The translations under genes and the position numbers were made by a program. Source: Alphaproteobacteria bacterium GM202ARS2 (GTDB lineage Bacteria; Pseudomonadota; Alphaproteobacteria; GM7ARS4). Taken from it: a stretch of 63,436 nucleotides of DNA. Shown one piece after another: positions 37,775 through 46,215 of the stretch. Position 1 is the stretch's first letter; every line of letters starts with the position of its first letter. The notes below the pieces were generated by a model. It did not search any database and had not been told where the DNA came from. It saw only the letters and a program-made list of their open reading frames with translations. Location: contig JACONH010000007.1 of the NCBI GenBank assembly GCA_014323835.1, positions 1 to 63,436 on the forward strand. Direction: 5' to 3'.

Positions 37775-38470
37775 TTAAAAATCGAATCGTTGCAAGAAGT
37801 CTGCTGCTTTGCTGTCGCCAAGTTCCCTAGCACGTTCCAAGTCTCGTTTTGCTTGCGCGCGCTCGCCCATCAAATAGAACACGATACCCCGCCCCGTATA
37901 AGCAGTGGCATTGTCCGCATCAATCTTGAGCGCCCGATTATACGCCGCGATGGCTTTTTTGTAGTCACCTTTGCCTTCATAGACCAGCCCGAGCCCAATA
38001 GATGCGTCCCCATTCAACGGATCCACCCGCAACGCATTTTGAAAGTCGCGCAAAGCTGCCGATAGTTCCCCTTGCTGATACAGCACGATACCCCGCCCTG
38101 TAAAAGCAAGGCTATCCTCAGGACGCAAAGACAAAGCACGGGCGTAATCTCGCAAAGCCTCAGGGATGCGCCCCTGATGGTGGTGTGCCAACCCGCGATA
38201 GCTGTAAGCATCCGCATTGGTCTCGTCCGACTCAAGGGCACGGGTAAAAGCCGCAAGCGCACCGCTGATATCCCCCTGCTCATAACGTTCAATACCCTGC
38301 TGGACGTACGACTCGGCTTGTCCCTGCCGTTCGTCACGGGCAGCAGAAGCCCCCACTGGCACAACCAGCACAGATACACATATAACCAGCAAAAATATAG
38401 GCATGAAAAGCACTCTACGTTTTTTGAAAAACCACCATAGCATCCTGAGACACCAACATATATACTTCAC
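37775..38470 (-). CDS. TPR-repeat protein, exported or membrane-anchored
   Basis: 231 residues: a hydrophobic N-terminal segment (VLFMPIFLLVICVSVLVV) after a basic stretch, with possible cleavage after GASA, then about five tetratricopeptide repeats (for example GDISGALAAFTRALESDE, GRIPEALRDYARALSLRP, GELSAALRDFQNALRVDP). TPR arrays mediate protein-protein contacts; the partner is unknown. Divergent from the aspartoacylase-like gene, 33 bases apart, so both may be controlled from the same short region. Confidence 0.82.
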   Translation of the reverse strand: MKYICWCLRMLWWFFKKRRVLFMPIFLLVICVSVLVVPVGASAARDERQGQAESYVQQGIERYEQGDISGALAAFTRALESDETNADAYSYRGLAHHHQGRIPEALRDYARALSLRPEDSLAFTGRGIVLYQQGELSAALRDFQNALRVDPLNGDASIGLGLVYEGKGDYKKAIAAYNRALKIDADNATAYTGRGIVFYLMGERAQAKRDLERARELGDSKAADFLQRFDF

Positions 38471-38503
38471 TTAACCGTAGTCTATCTTGATACACAGTAA
38501 CAG

Positions 38504-39538
38504 ATGATGAAAGAGAATAAAAATGTGACCATTGGCGGGGCGTCTATTGCTCCGAATAGTCGCAAACAAGTTCATATCAAGCTTCCCCGCCTCTATGACT
38601 ATACCGAGATGACCATCCCGGTGAAAGTCATGCGCGGCAAAAAAGAGGGACCCCGCCTGTTTGTCTCTGCTGCCATCCACGGTGACGAGATTAACGGCGT
38701 CGAAGTCATTAAACGTCTGCTCCACCATCCTGACCTCAAGAGCACGCAAGACATCTGTGGCACTTTAGTTCTTGTGCCGATTGTTAATGTTTTTGGCTAT
38801 AACAACAAGTCGCGCTACCTACCGGATAGGCGAGACCTGAATCGCTGTTTTCCTGGTCATTATCAGGGGCCTCTTGCCAGTCAGTTGGCTTATACGTTTA
38901 TGGAAGAGATTGTCAAAAAATGCACACACGGCATTGATTTGCACACGGGTGCGGTTCGGCGCACGAACATTCCGCAGATACGTGCCTGTCTCGACCAAGG
39001 GGAAACACAAGAGCTGGCACAAGCCTTCAATGCGCCGGTGATTATTAACGCCCAGCTGCGCGATGGCTCGTTGCGAGAAGCAGCACGAGAACTGAACATA
39101 CCGATGCTCCTGTTCGAAGGCGGCGAGGCTTTACGTTTTGACGATTATGCTATTGATACGGCACTGCGGGGTATCCTTAATGTCATGCGCGAGATAGGCA
39201 TGATCAAGACCACACACGAAAAAGAAGAAGGCACAAAGCCCATCTTCATTGCTCGCACAAGCCACTGGGTGCGCGCACCGCAAAGCGGCAGCCTACAAAG
39301 TTTTGTCAAAGTCGGTGATACAGTCAAAAAGAAACAAATTTTAGGTGTCATTTCTGACCCATTCGGGTATCATGCCACCCGAGTCGAGTCGCCGTTGAAC
39401 GGCATGATTATCGGCGCAACGACGCTCCCCTTGATTAATACGGGCGATGCCTCGTTCCACATCGCCACCTTCGAGGACTTGAAGGAGCACGAACAATTCA
39501 ACGACCAACGCTATGGCCCCATCAGCAAGGTCACGTAA
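38504..39538 (+). CDS. Succinylglutamate desuccinylase/aspartoacylase family protein
   Basis: 344 residues of the M14-related zinc deacylase family. Zinc ligands His59 and Glu62 in AAIHGDEINGVE, a further His in GIDLHTGA, and catalytic Glu in LLFEGGEALRF. A C-terminal beta domain follows (APQSGSLQSFVKVGDTVKK). Substrate unknown. It precedes a RimB-RimK fusion by 27 bases, a pairing seen in several proteobacteria; this suggests removal or trimming of amino-acid groups that the ligase adds, but that is inference. Confidence 0.88.
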   Translation: MMKENKNVTIGGASIAPNSRKQVHIKLPRLYDYTEMTIPVKVMRGKKEGPRLFVSAAIHGDEINGVEVIKRLLHHPDLKSTQDICGTLVLVPIVNVFGYNNKSRYLPDRRDLNRCFPGHYQGPLASQLAYTFMEEIVKKCTHGIDLHTGAVRRTNIPQIRACLDQGETQELAQAFNAPVIINAQLRDGSLREAARELNIPMLLFEGGEALRFDDYAIDTALRGILNVMREIGMIKTTHEKEEGTKPIFIARTSHWVRAPQSGSLQSFVKVGDTVKKKQILGVISDPFGYHATRVESPLNGMIIGATTLPLINTGDASFHIATFEDLKEHEQFNDQRYGPISKVT

Positions 39539-39565
39539 ACAACCCTACACCGCAAAGGAACAACC

Positions 39566-41005
39566 ATGACGAAAAAAATCAATCCAGCTGACAAAACAGT
39601 TATCGGTAAAGAAGAGTGGTGTGCTCTGCCTGAGCTGGGTTTGCCGGCGATTAAGGCACGTATCGATTCGGGGGCTAAAACGTCGGCTCTGCATGCCTTT
39701 AATATCAGCCTCTTTGAGGAAGACGGCCAGCGTTATGCCCATTTTGATATTCACCCGCTACAAGACGACAACCGCACCATCAAAAGCTGTCGCGGTCTGA
39801 TTATCGACCGCCGCGCCATCAAAAGTTCTAGCGGTGTTGCCGAACACCGTTACGTTATTAGGACGCCCATAACCCTCGGCAAAGAGACGTGGGATATCGA
39901 GATTACCCTCACCAATCGCGATGCCATGGGCTTTCGTATGCTCATCGGCAGAGAAGCCTTAGGCGACCACGTTCTTATTGACCCGAATCGCTCAGCCTTG
40001 CTGGGTAAGAAGACCACGAAAGATGCCCAAAGTCTCTATAAGACGGCACAAAAGAAACCCAAAAAAGACAAGCTGGATATGGTGGTTCTGGCGACCAACC
40101 CTAATCTGTATTCGAACAAACGCCTGATGGAAGCCGGCGAAGAGCGCGGCTATAACATGCGCTTCGTCAACATTAGCCAATGCTACATGAACATGAGTGC
40201 CTCCAAGCCGCAGATTTTCTATCGCGGCGGGCAGTTACTCAACAACGTTGATGTTGTTATTCCGCGCATCCGCCCGTCGATGACATTCTACGGCTGTGCG
40301 GTGGCACGCCAGTTCGAGACCATTGGGGCTTTTTGTCTGAATGACTCGATTTCCATTGCTCGTTCTCGAGATAAGCTGCGCTCCCTACAGATGTTGGCGA
40401 ATCGTGCGATACGCATGCCAACGACTGGCTTTGCTAACTCGCCGATGGATACCAACGACATTATCAAGATGGTCGGCGGCGCGCCGCTCGTCATTAAACT
40501 CTTGGAAGGCACACAAGGCAAAGGAGTCGTGTTGGCAGAAACCGCCAAAGCCGCAGAAAGCGTCATCAACGCCTTCAAAAGCCTGAAAGCCAACATTCTC
40601 GTGCAAGAGTTCATCAAAGAAGCCGACGGCAAAGATTTACGTTGCTTTGTCATCGATGGACAGGTTGTCGGCACCATCCAACGAGAAGCAGCACCGGGCG
40701 AGTTCCGCGCCAATTTGCATCTTGGCGGCAGTGCCCGAGCCATTAAACCAACCAAAGATGAAGAAAAAACCGCCATTAACGCCGCTCAAGCCATGGGACT
40801 GCACGTAGCCGGCGTCGATATCCTACGCTCAAAAAGCGGGCCCATGGTGCTCGAAATTAACTCGGCACCCGGACTCGAAGGCATCGAAGGTGCAACAGGG
40901 ACTGATGTTGCCGGCATGATGATCGAATCCGCCTACACACACATCAAACAAGGCGATAAAAACAGAGCCGCCCTCGAATTGCCACCGACACTCCCCCCCG
41001 TTTAA
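39566..41005 (+). CDS. RimB-like retropepsin-type protease domain fused to RimK-like ATP-grasp ligase
   Basis: 479 residues. Residues about 12-150 match the RimB/ATP-dependent zinc protease family (aspartate motif [13 protein letters not shown], Asp34; later [10 protein letters not shown]). Residues about 170-470 are a RimK-type ATP-grasp amino-acid ligase, with [45 protein letters not shown] and metal-binding [15 protein letters not shown]. RimK in other bacteria adds glutamates to ribosomal protein S6. Convergent with rpsI, ending two bases before it. Fusion joins ligase and its presumed trimming protease in one chain. Confidence 0.9.
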   Translation: MTKKINPADKTVIGKEEWCALPELGLPAIKARIDSGAKTSALHAFNISLFEEDGQRYAHFDIHPLQDDNRTIKSCRGLIIDRRAIKSSSGVAEHRYVIRTPITLGKETWDIEITLTNRDAMGFRMLIGREALGDHVLIDPNRSALLGKKTTKDAQSLYKTAQKKPKKDKLDMVVLATNPNLYSNKRLMEAGEERGYNMRFVNISQCYMNMSASKPQIFYRGGQLLNNVDVVIPRIRPSMTFYGCAVARQFETIGAFCLNDSISIARSRDKLRSLQMLANRAIRMPTTGFANSPMDTNDIIKMVGGAPLVIKLLEGTQGKGVVLAETAKAAESVINAFKSLKANILVQEFIKEADGKDLRCFVIDGQVVGTIQREAAPGEFRANLHLGGSARAIKPTKDEEKTAINAAQAMGLHVAGVDILRSKSGPMVLEINSAPGLEGIEGATGTDVAGMMIESAYTHIKQGDKNRAALELPPTLPPV

Positions 41006-41006
41006 T

Positions 41007-41471
41007 TTATCGTTTAGAGAATTGATGGGAGCGTCTTGCTTTGTGTCGTCCGTATTTTTTGCGTTCGACGATGCGGGAATCCCGCGTGATGAATCCTGCT
41101 TTGCGGAGCATCGAGCGAAGACCGGGGTCGTAGGATGATAAAGCCAAGCTGATGCCATGTCGTAAGGCGGAAGCCTGCCCAGACAACCCGCCCCCCCTGA
41201 CAGTGCTGAAAATATCGTAGCCACTTTCGTCTTTAATAACGGCAAAAGGCTGGCGCAAGATCATACGCAACACCGGGCGCGCAAAGTAGGTATCGGCTTG
41301 CTTGCCGTTGACTGTGAGCTGCCCACTGCCCGGCTTGAGCCAGACTCGAGCGATGGCATTTTTGCGTTTGCCGGTAGCATAAGCACGCCCCTGTTTGTCT
41401 AAGGGCTGCGAGGGTTGCTTATGCTGTGCCGTGGGGGTCTCTTCTGTGACGGGTGTTTTGTCTTCGGTCAT
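41007..41471 (-). CDS. rpsI: 30S ribosomal protein S9
   Basis: The S9 core starts near residue 28 ([21 protein letters not shown]) and ends in the conserved C-terminal tail [17 protein letters not shown], which reaches the P-site tRNA; the usual ARRAPQ reads ARRSHQ here. The N-terminal 27 residues (many Thr, Pro, Gln) are an extension of the type seen in alphaproteobacteria. 154 residues. Downstream of rplM by 11 bases, as in nearly all bacteria. Confidence 0.96.
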   Translation of the reverse strand: MTEDKTPVTEETPTAQHKQPSQPLDKQGRAYATGKRKNAIARVWLKPGSGQLTVNGKQADTYFARPVLRMILRQPFAVIKDESGYDIFSTVRGGGLSGQASALRHGISLALSSYDPGLRSMLRKAGFITRDSRIVERKKYGRHKARRSHQFSKR

Positions 41472-41482
41472 GGTTGCACCTC

Positions 41483-42130
41483 TTAGGAGACTCGCAGGGA
41501 GCGTTTGGCGTTTTTGTTATTCAAAGCCCGCATGTCGATAATCTGCGGTTTGGCTTCTTGGTGAGGATGGTTCTCGCCTGTGTAGACGTAGAGGTTTTTC
41601 ATCAAGCGTCTTCCGAGGGGCCCGTGTTTCATCATGCGTTCGACGGCTTTGATGACGAGGCGTTCGGGGCGTTTGCCCTCTAGGATGTCTTGTGCTTTGC
41701 GCACCTTCAAGCCGCCGGGGTAGCCGGTATGCCAGTGAAACAGCATGGTATCCATTTTTTTACCACTCAGGGCAACTTTTTCGGCGTTGATAACGATGAC
41801 TTTGTCGCCGCAAGCATAGTGTGGCGTAAACGATGGGTTGTGCTTGCCGCGCAACAGACGAGCAACATGCGCCGCCATACGACCCAACACAAGCCCCTCA
41901 GCATCGATGAGGTGCCAGACAGGCTGCCGCGTTGCCTGCGGCATCGGCGTGCGTCCCATCAACGTATAAAGAGACGCCACACCAAAACGCTTGCCCGCTG
42001 GCGTAGACGACTCAGCCTTGCCCGCCTTTTGAGGAGGGGGACTCGCCGTCTTCGCTGCCTTCGTTGCCCGCGCTGACTTCTGTGAGGCTTTCGCGGGCTT
42101 GGCTGCTTGTGCTTTTGGGGTCGTTGCCAT
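41483..42130 (-). CDS. rplM: 50S ribosomal protein L13 with long N-terminal extension
   Basis: The L13 fold spans about residues 65-215 ([64 protein letters not shown]). Before it is a 60-residue Ala/Lys/Pro-rich extension ([18 protein letters not shown]), making 215 residues where 140-155 is normal. The ATG at 42130 follows a purine-rich AAAGAAAAAAG-like context; a downstream in-frame ATG at the start of [12 protein letters not shown] would give near-standard length, so the extension could be partly untranslated. Confidence 0.92.
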   Translation of the reverse strand: MATTPKAQAAKPAKASQKSARATKAAKTASPPPQKAGKAESSTPAGKRFGVASLYTLMGRTPMPQATRQPVWHLIDAEGLVLGRMAAHVARLLRGKHNPSFTPHYACGDKVIVINAEKVALSGKKMDTMLFHWHTGYPGGLKVRKAQDILEGKRPERLVIKAVERMMKHGPLGRRLMKNLYVYTGENHPHQEAKPQIIDMRALNNKNAKRSLRVS

Positions 42131-42178
42131 CTGTTATCTCAAAAAAGAAAGAGTATGTGCGCGACTATAGGGCGTTGT

Positions 42179-42535
42179 TCAGGCTTTGTCATCTGTTTTG
42201 TTGGGTTGAGTTGTCTCGACAATCCACTGGAGAAAATCAGGTATGCCGCCGCTGATAGGCACGACCACCATGCCCGGGCATGAATCGGGGTGGTGATGAG
42301 CGATGAGCTCTAGGGCAGAGTCACAACAAGCAGTCGATGTTTTAATCAGCAAGGGGTACTCGGTGCGGGTCTCGACTTGTCCCTGCCAGCGAAAGGTTGC
42401 CGTGATAGGAGGCATGCGATGCACACAGGCAACAAGACTCTTGTCGATAAGGCTGTCGGCAAGAACACGAGCAACCTCTTGCTCGGGCACAGTGCCATAT
42501 ATGATACACGGCATATTCGGGGGTGACGTCGACAT
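42179..42535 (-). CDS. cutA: Divalent-cation tolerance protein CutA
   Basis: 118 residues of the CutA1 family, a trimeric ferredoxin-like fold. Signatures: GTVPEQEVARVLADSLIDKSLVACVHRMPPITATFRWQGQVE and the C-terminal PISGGIPDFLQWI. The family binds copper in vitro; its cellular role is unsettled. The ATG at 42535 gives the expected size, and the frame upstream to 42670 has no family similarity. Confidence 0.92.
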   Translation of the reverse strand: MSTSPPNMPCIIYGTVPEQEVARVLADSLIDKSLVACVHRMPPITATFRWQGQVETRTEYPLLIKTSTACCDSALELIAHHHPDSCPGMVVVPISGGIPDFLQWIVETTQPNKTDDKA

Positions 42536-42633
42536 GATTTTTGTGGGGAAAACAATTTTATGATTGACGAGACCTCGTGTTCGGGCTACAATAGTCTCGT
42601 GTGTAGCTATGCTCTTTGTTATAGAACAAAACA

Positions 42634-42662
42634 TTGACATCCGCATAGGATTTTTGTAGCAT
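42634..42662 (+). promoter_or_regulatory. Promoter of the first acidic porin
   Basis: A perfect -35 box TTGACA (42634-42639) and a -10 box TAGCAT (42657-42662), spaced 17 bases. The same boxes with the same spacing occur before the second porin, and the sequence just downstream (GGTGC then GCGAGCTTG) is shared, so the two porins were duplicated with their promoters. The leader to the ATG is about 70 bases. Confidence 0.78.
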
Positions 42663-42739
42663 GGGTGCACAAGCGAGCTTGAGCGAATCGAGTTCTGCTT
42701 TATTGTTAACGTCTAACCTTACGATGGAGACTATCTAAG

Positions 42740-44224
42740 ATGAACAATAAACTAACCCTTTTGGTGGCTCTTTTTGCTGGCATGGCTTTGTGTTTTGCCC
42801 CGCAAGGCGTGCGTGCCGATGTCGAGCCCGAGTTCGAGGAATTCGAATTTGAGGAATTCGATGACGACTTCGAAGAAGAAGAGTTCGAAGAAGAAATTGA
42901 AGAGATGGTGGAAGAGGAATTCGAGGAAATGGAAGTCGAAGAACAAATCGGCGGTTGTATTCTCGATACCGAAGCCCGTTTGGGTGTGCTGTGCGATACG
43001 TGGTCGACTCGTATCATCGGACGCATGATCAATGATGCTCTCTTCATCAATTCGGATTCAGAAAATCCCGGTGCCTTCAGTCCACGTTCCAGTGCGGCAG
43101 GCGTGCGTGCCGCACGTCTCGGTATTGCGGGAACACTCTACAAAGACTGGATCTACAAACTGGAGTATGACTTCGCCCTCCGCAATCCCGACGGCGAAAG
43201 AGGTCAGCTCTCTGATGCTTATCTCGGCTACAAAGGTATAAGAGACTTCGTCTTCCGAGTCGGTAACATGAAAGCCGTCTATAACCTCGATCAAGCAGGC
43301 GATGCCCGCTTCGACTTGTTCATGGAAAGCATCTTCAGCGACAATCCCTACGGCTATGGCAAACCCCGCTATCCGGGTATTGCCGTCTCGTACACCAGAG
43401 ATAAGCGCCTCAGTGCCAACCTCGGTGCACACATGGCTCCCTACAATGCCAATGAGGATGCCGACGGTGCCGACGATGTTGCCGTCTACGGACGCATCAC
43501 CTACGCGCCCTACATGGAAAACTATTGGTATACGCACGTAGGATTCGGCGGAAAGTACTACAACTACAACGGGTCAAATCCTGAAAATCGCTTCAGGGGT
43601 GCTGCACCCTTCTCGTTGGCAACCATCGATAGCGATGAAGTCCTCTACGATACGAACGGATCGAGAGACTTGGACAACGGCTCGAGAGGCTTCGTCTATG
43701 ATTATCGCTATACCGTCAGCTTCGATGCTGCCGGTGGCTGGCGCAACTATGGCGGACAAGCAGGCGTTACACGAGTCGTGCAAGAACCCACCTCAGGGTC
43801 GAGCATCGAACAGTATGCCTTCTATGCACAAGCCAACTGGTGGCTCACCGGCGAAAGGAACAACTACCTCCCCGAACAGGGTGTCTTCGGTAGAGTCGTG
43901 CCAGTCAGACGACTCGGCAGTGGCGGACTCGGTGCCATCGGCGTTGCCGTCCGCTATCATCAACTCATCCTTGATAGTAGCGAAACGCCAACGCCCCCTC
44001 ATGCCAACGTTGCCTACAACGAAGGTGGAAGAGTCTGGGGAATCACCGCAGGTATCACGTGGAAACCTAACCCCTACGTGAAACTCATCGGTGAGTACGT
44101 CTATGTCGACCGGGACCGCTTCGCATGTGGTTCTGTCGTCGGTGCCGATGACGACGCAGCTGTCGCTTGCCGCGGCGGCGATACCCCAAGAGCCGTCCAA
44201 TTCAGAGCACAGATGGACTTCTAA
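42740..44224 (+). CDS. Outer-membrane porin (OprO/OprP-like) with acidic N-terminal segment, paralogue 1
   Basis: 494 residues: signal peptide with cleavage near GVRA, then about 35 residues composed almost only of Glu, Phe and Asp (for example EEFEFEEFDDDFEEEEFEEE), then a Cys pair CILDTEARLGVLC and a beta-barrel. The barrel has family features: GRMINDALFI, YKLEYDFALRNPDG, GNMKAVYNLDQAGD, and a terminal Phe (AQMDF). The barrel resembles phosphate-selective porins O/P. The acidic segment would lie at the periplasmic mouth, and its role is unknown. DNA of that segment is a GAATTCGA-rich repeat. Confidence 0.85.
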   Translation: MNNKLTLLVALFAGMALCFAPQGVRADVEPEFEEFEFEEFDDDFEEEEFEEEIEEMVEEEFEEMEVEEQIGGCILDTEARLGVLCDTWSTRIIGRMINDALFINSDSENPGAFSPRSSAAGVRAARLGIAGTLYKDWIYKLEYDFALRNPDGERGQLSDAYLGYKGIRDFVFRVGNMKAVYNLDQAGDARFDLFMESIFSDNPYGYGKPRYPGIAVSYTRDKRLSANLGAHMAPYNANEDADGADDVAVYGRITYAPYMENYWYTHVGFGGKYYNYNGSNPENRFRGAAPFSLATIDSDEVLYDTNGSRDLDNGSRGFVYDYRYTVSFDAAGGWRNYGGQAGVTRVVQEPTSGSSIEQYAFYAQANWWLTGERNNYLPEQGVFGRVVPVRRLGSGGLGAIGVAVRYHQLILDSSETPTPPHANVAYNEGGRVWGITAGITWKPNPYVKLIGEYVYVDRDRFACGSVVGADDDAAVACRGGDTPRAVQFRAQMDF

Positions 44225-44266
44225 ATCCGTCCTCTGAAGGGTCGTAAGGTAGACCGTTAACAAAAG

Positions 44267-44296
44267 CCCGCCCCCTCACAACGAGGGGGCGGGTTT
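44267..44296 (+). terminator. Rho-independent terminator after porin 1
   Basis: Perfect 11-base stem CCCGCCCCCTC/GAGGGGGCGGG with a five-base loop (ACAAC), followed by TTT. It stands 42 bases after the porin stop. The T tail is short, the stem very strong. Between it and the next promoter (44297-44438) I see no gene. Confidence 0.82.
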
Positions 44297-44438
44297 GACG
44301 TTACAAAACACACCACAAAAAACGACAAAACACGATGGGAGAACCCGCCTGTGACCAAAAAATGAAAAAAACATGCCCCATTGAGCCGTTCTATAAGAAA
44401 ATTTTACAGAAAATAGACCATAAAGCTGCTTATAATTA

Positions 44439-44467
44439 TTGACATTGACAACGGATTTGCGTAGCAT
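44439..44467 (+). promoter_or_regulatory. Promoter of the second acidic porin
   Basis: -35 box TTGACA (44439-44444), 17 bases, -10 box TAGCAT (44462-44467). TTGACA is immediately repeated at 44445. Matches the promoter at 42634-42662 in boxes, spacing and downstream GGTGC/GCGAGCTT sequence. Confidence 0.78.
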
Positions 44468-44537
44468 AGGTGCGGGCGAGCTTGGCAGACGTTCAAGTTG
44501 CGCTTTTTATCGCTAACTCACTATGGAGATGTGAATA

Positions 44538-46046
44538 ATGATTAATCGATTAACCTTTTTGGTAGCATTTGGCTTTACGCTCGCCGCTACATTGGCACCA
44601 CACCATAGCAGGGCGGATGTCGAATTCGAGGAATTCGAAGAAGAAGAGTTCTTCGAAGAAGAAGAATTTATTGAAGAAGAATTCGAAGAGCCCGAGATGA
44701 TGGATGACTCTGAGATGATGGATGACCCCGAATACGATGAGTTCGTCGAGGACGTCTACGAAGAAGAAGATGATATCATGGAGCCCATGATGGAGCCGCA
44801 AGAGGAATCCAACACGTGCACCATCGATACCAGTTCTCGCCTCGGCGTTGTCTGTGACTTGTGGACGGCAGAAATGTTCGGTCGCATCGGCATCGATGCT
44901 TTCTTCTTGCAACAAGACCGTGATCTTGGTTTCCGTCCTCGTAACTCGGCAGCCAGCACCAGTAGTGGTCGCCTCGGTATTCAGGGACGTCTTCTCACCG
45001 ATTTCCGTTATGTCTTCGAATATGATTTTGCTTCTCGGGACCCCGAGGGCGGTAGAGGACAGATTGAGGATGCCTACCTTGCTTACGCGCTTTTCCCACC
45101 TAACTGGGAAATACGCATCGGCAACATGAAGACGGCTTACAATCTCGAGCAAGCCAATGATCGGCGCTTCGATATTTTCATGGAGACGTCCTTTGCCGAC
45201 AACGCTTATGGCGCGAGTAAGCCCCGCTATCCCGCTATCACCTTGTTCTATGGCGGCGAGTGGACAACGGCTCACTTCGGTGCGCATCTGCAAGCGTATA
45301 ACACCGACGAAAACGCCGAGGGCGGAGAAGATGTCGCTGTCTTCGGAAGGCTGACATTCGCTCCCCATGAAGAAGAAGCCGACGGCTATTACTCGCACTT
45401 CGGGCTTGGCGGACAATACTACAACTACAACGAAGCCGGGCAGTTGACAGACGGCACCGCAAGTCTCTCTCGAATGCGCGGAGCCGTGCCGTTCTCGCCG
45501 GCTATCGTCAATCCTGTTCGACCAGGCCAAATTGTCTATGACACCTCTACCTCTGTCGAGGGCGGCAGCATCTTCGCCTCACGCTACATCATGAGCATCG
45601 ACACCGCGTTTGGACAAAGACCATGGGGCGTTCAGGCTGGAGCATCACGACTCGTTCATGAGACAAGGCTAAGAGGACGTTCCGTTGACTACTACCACTT
45701 CTACGGACAGTTCAACTGGTGGCTAACCCAGGAGCGTAATCGATATAATCCCTCAACAGGAACCTTCGATCGCGTTATCCCCATACAGCAGCTCAATCAA
45801 GGCGGTATGGGTGCACTCGGTGTCGCAGCACGCTATCACCGAATCCTCTTGTCTAATGACGAAGCACCCGAATCAGGACAGATTTGGGGATTCACCGCAG
45901 GGCTGACTTGGAAACCGAACCCGTATGTCAAATTCCTCGCGGAATATGTCTACGTCAATATGGACCCCAAGGCATGCGCCGATGCTTGCCCCGGCGGCGG
46001 TGATTCGCCTAAAGGAGTCCAGTTCAGAGCTCTGATGGACTTCTAA
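44538..46046 (+). CDS. Outer-membrane porin (OprO/OprP-like) with long acidic N-terminal segment, paralogue 2
   Basis: 502 residues, a paralogue of the preceding porin. Signal peptide (cleavage near SRA), then about 70 residues rich in Glu, Asp, Met and Phe, including PEMMDDSEMMDDPEYDEF. The Cys pair CTIDTSSRLGVVC and barrel follow, with GNMKTAYNLEQAND, WKPNPYVKFLAEYVYVN and terminal MDF. The acidic part is about twice as long as in paralogue 1 while the barrels align well. Convergent with pstS. Confidence 0.85.
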   Translation: MINRLTFLVAFGFTLAATLAPHHSRADVEFEEFEEEEFFEEEEFIEEEFEEPEMMDDSEMMDDPEYDEFVEDVYEEEDDIMEPMMEPQEESNTCTIDTSSRLGVVCDLWTAEMFGRIGIDAFFLQQDRDLGFRPRNSAASTSSGRLGIQGRLLTDFRYVFEYDFASRDPEGGRGQIEDAYLAYALFPPNWEIRIGNMKTAYNLEQANDRRFDIFMETSFADNAYGASKPRYPAITLFYGGEWTTAHFGAHLQAYNTDENAEGGEDVAVFGRLTFAPHEEEADGYYSHFGLGGQYYNYNEAGQLTDGTASLSRMRGAVPFSPAIVNPVRPGQIVYDTSTSVEGGSIFASRYIMSIDTAFGQRPWGVQAGASRLVHETRLRGRSVDYYHFYGQFNWWLTQERNRYNPSTGTFDRVIPIQQLNQGGMGALGVAARYHRILLSNDEAPESGQIWGFTAGLTWKPNPYVKFLAEYVYVNMDPKACADACPGGGDSPKGVQFRALMDF

Positions 46047-46122
46047 AGGCGTATCGTCTATCTCCATAGAAGACAACCGGCACCCTCGCTCGCCCAAAAC
46101 AGAGTGCCGGGCATCAGCCATA

Positions 46123-46170
46123 AGCCCCCTGCACTTGCGATAGGTGCAGGGGGCTTTGTGCTTTCCTTTT
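46123..46170. terminator. Hairpin terminator between porin 2 and pstS
   Basis: Perfect 12-base stem AGCCCCCTGCAC/GTGCAGGGGGCT with a nine-base loop, then a T-rich run (TTGTGCTTTCCTTTT) on the plus side. A smaller stem CCGGCAC/GTGCCGG lies just before it at 46077-46109. Since flanking genes are convergent, it may serve both; the T-rich side favours the plus-strand porin. Confidence 0.78.
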
Positions 46171-46215
46171 CTCATAAAACACCCCCCCCTTTCCTGAATA
46201 GAGCGGTGCAAGGCG

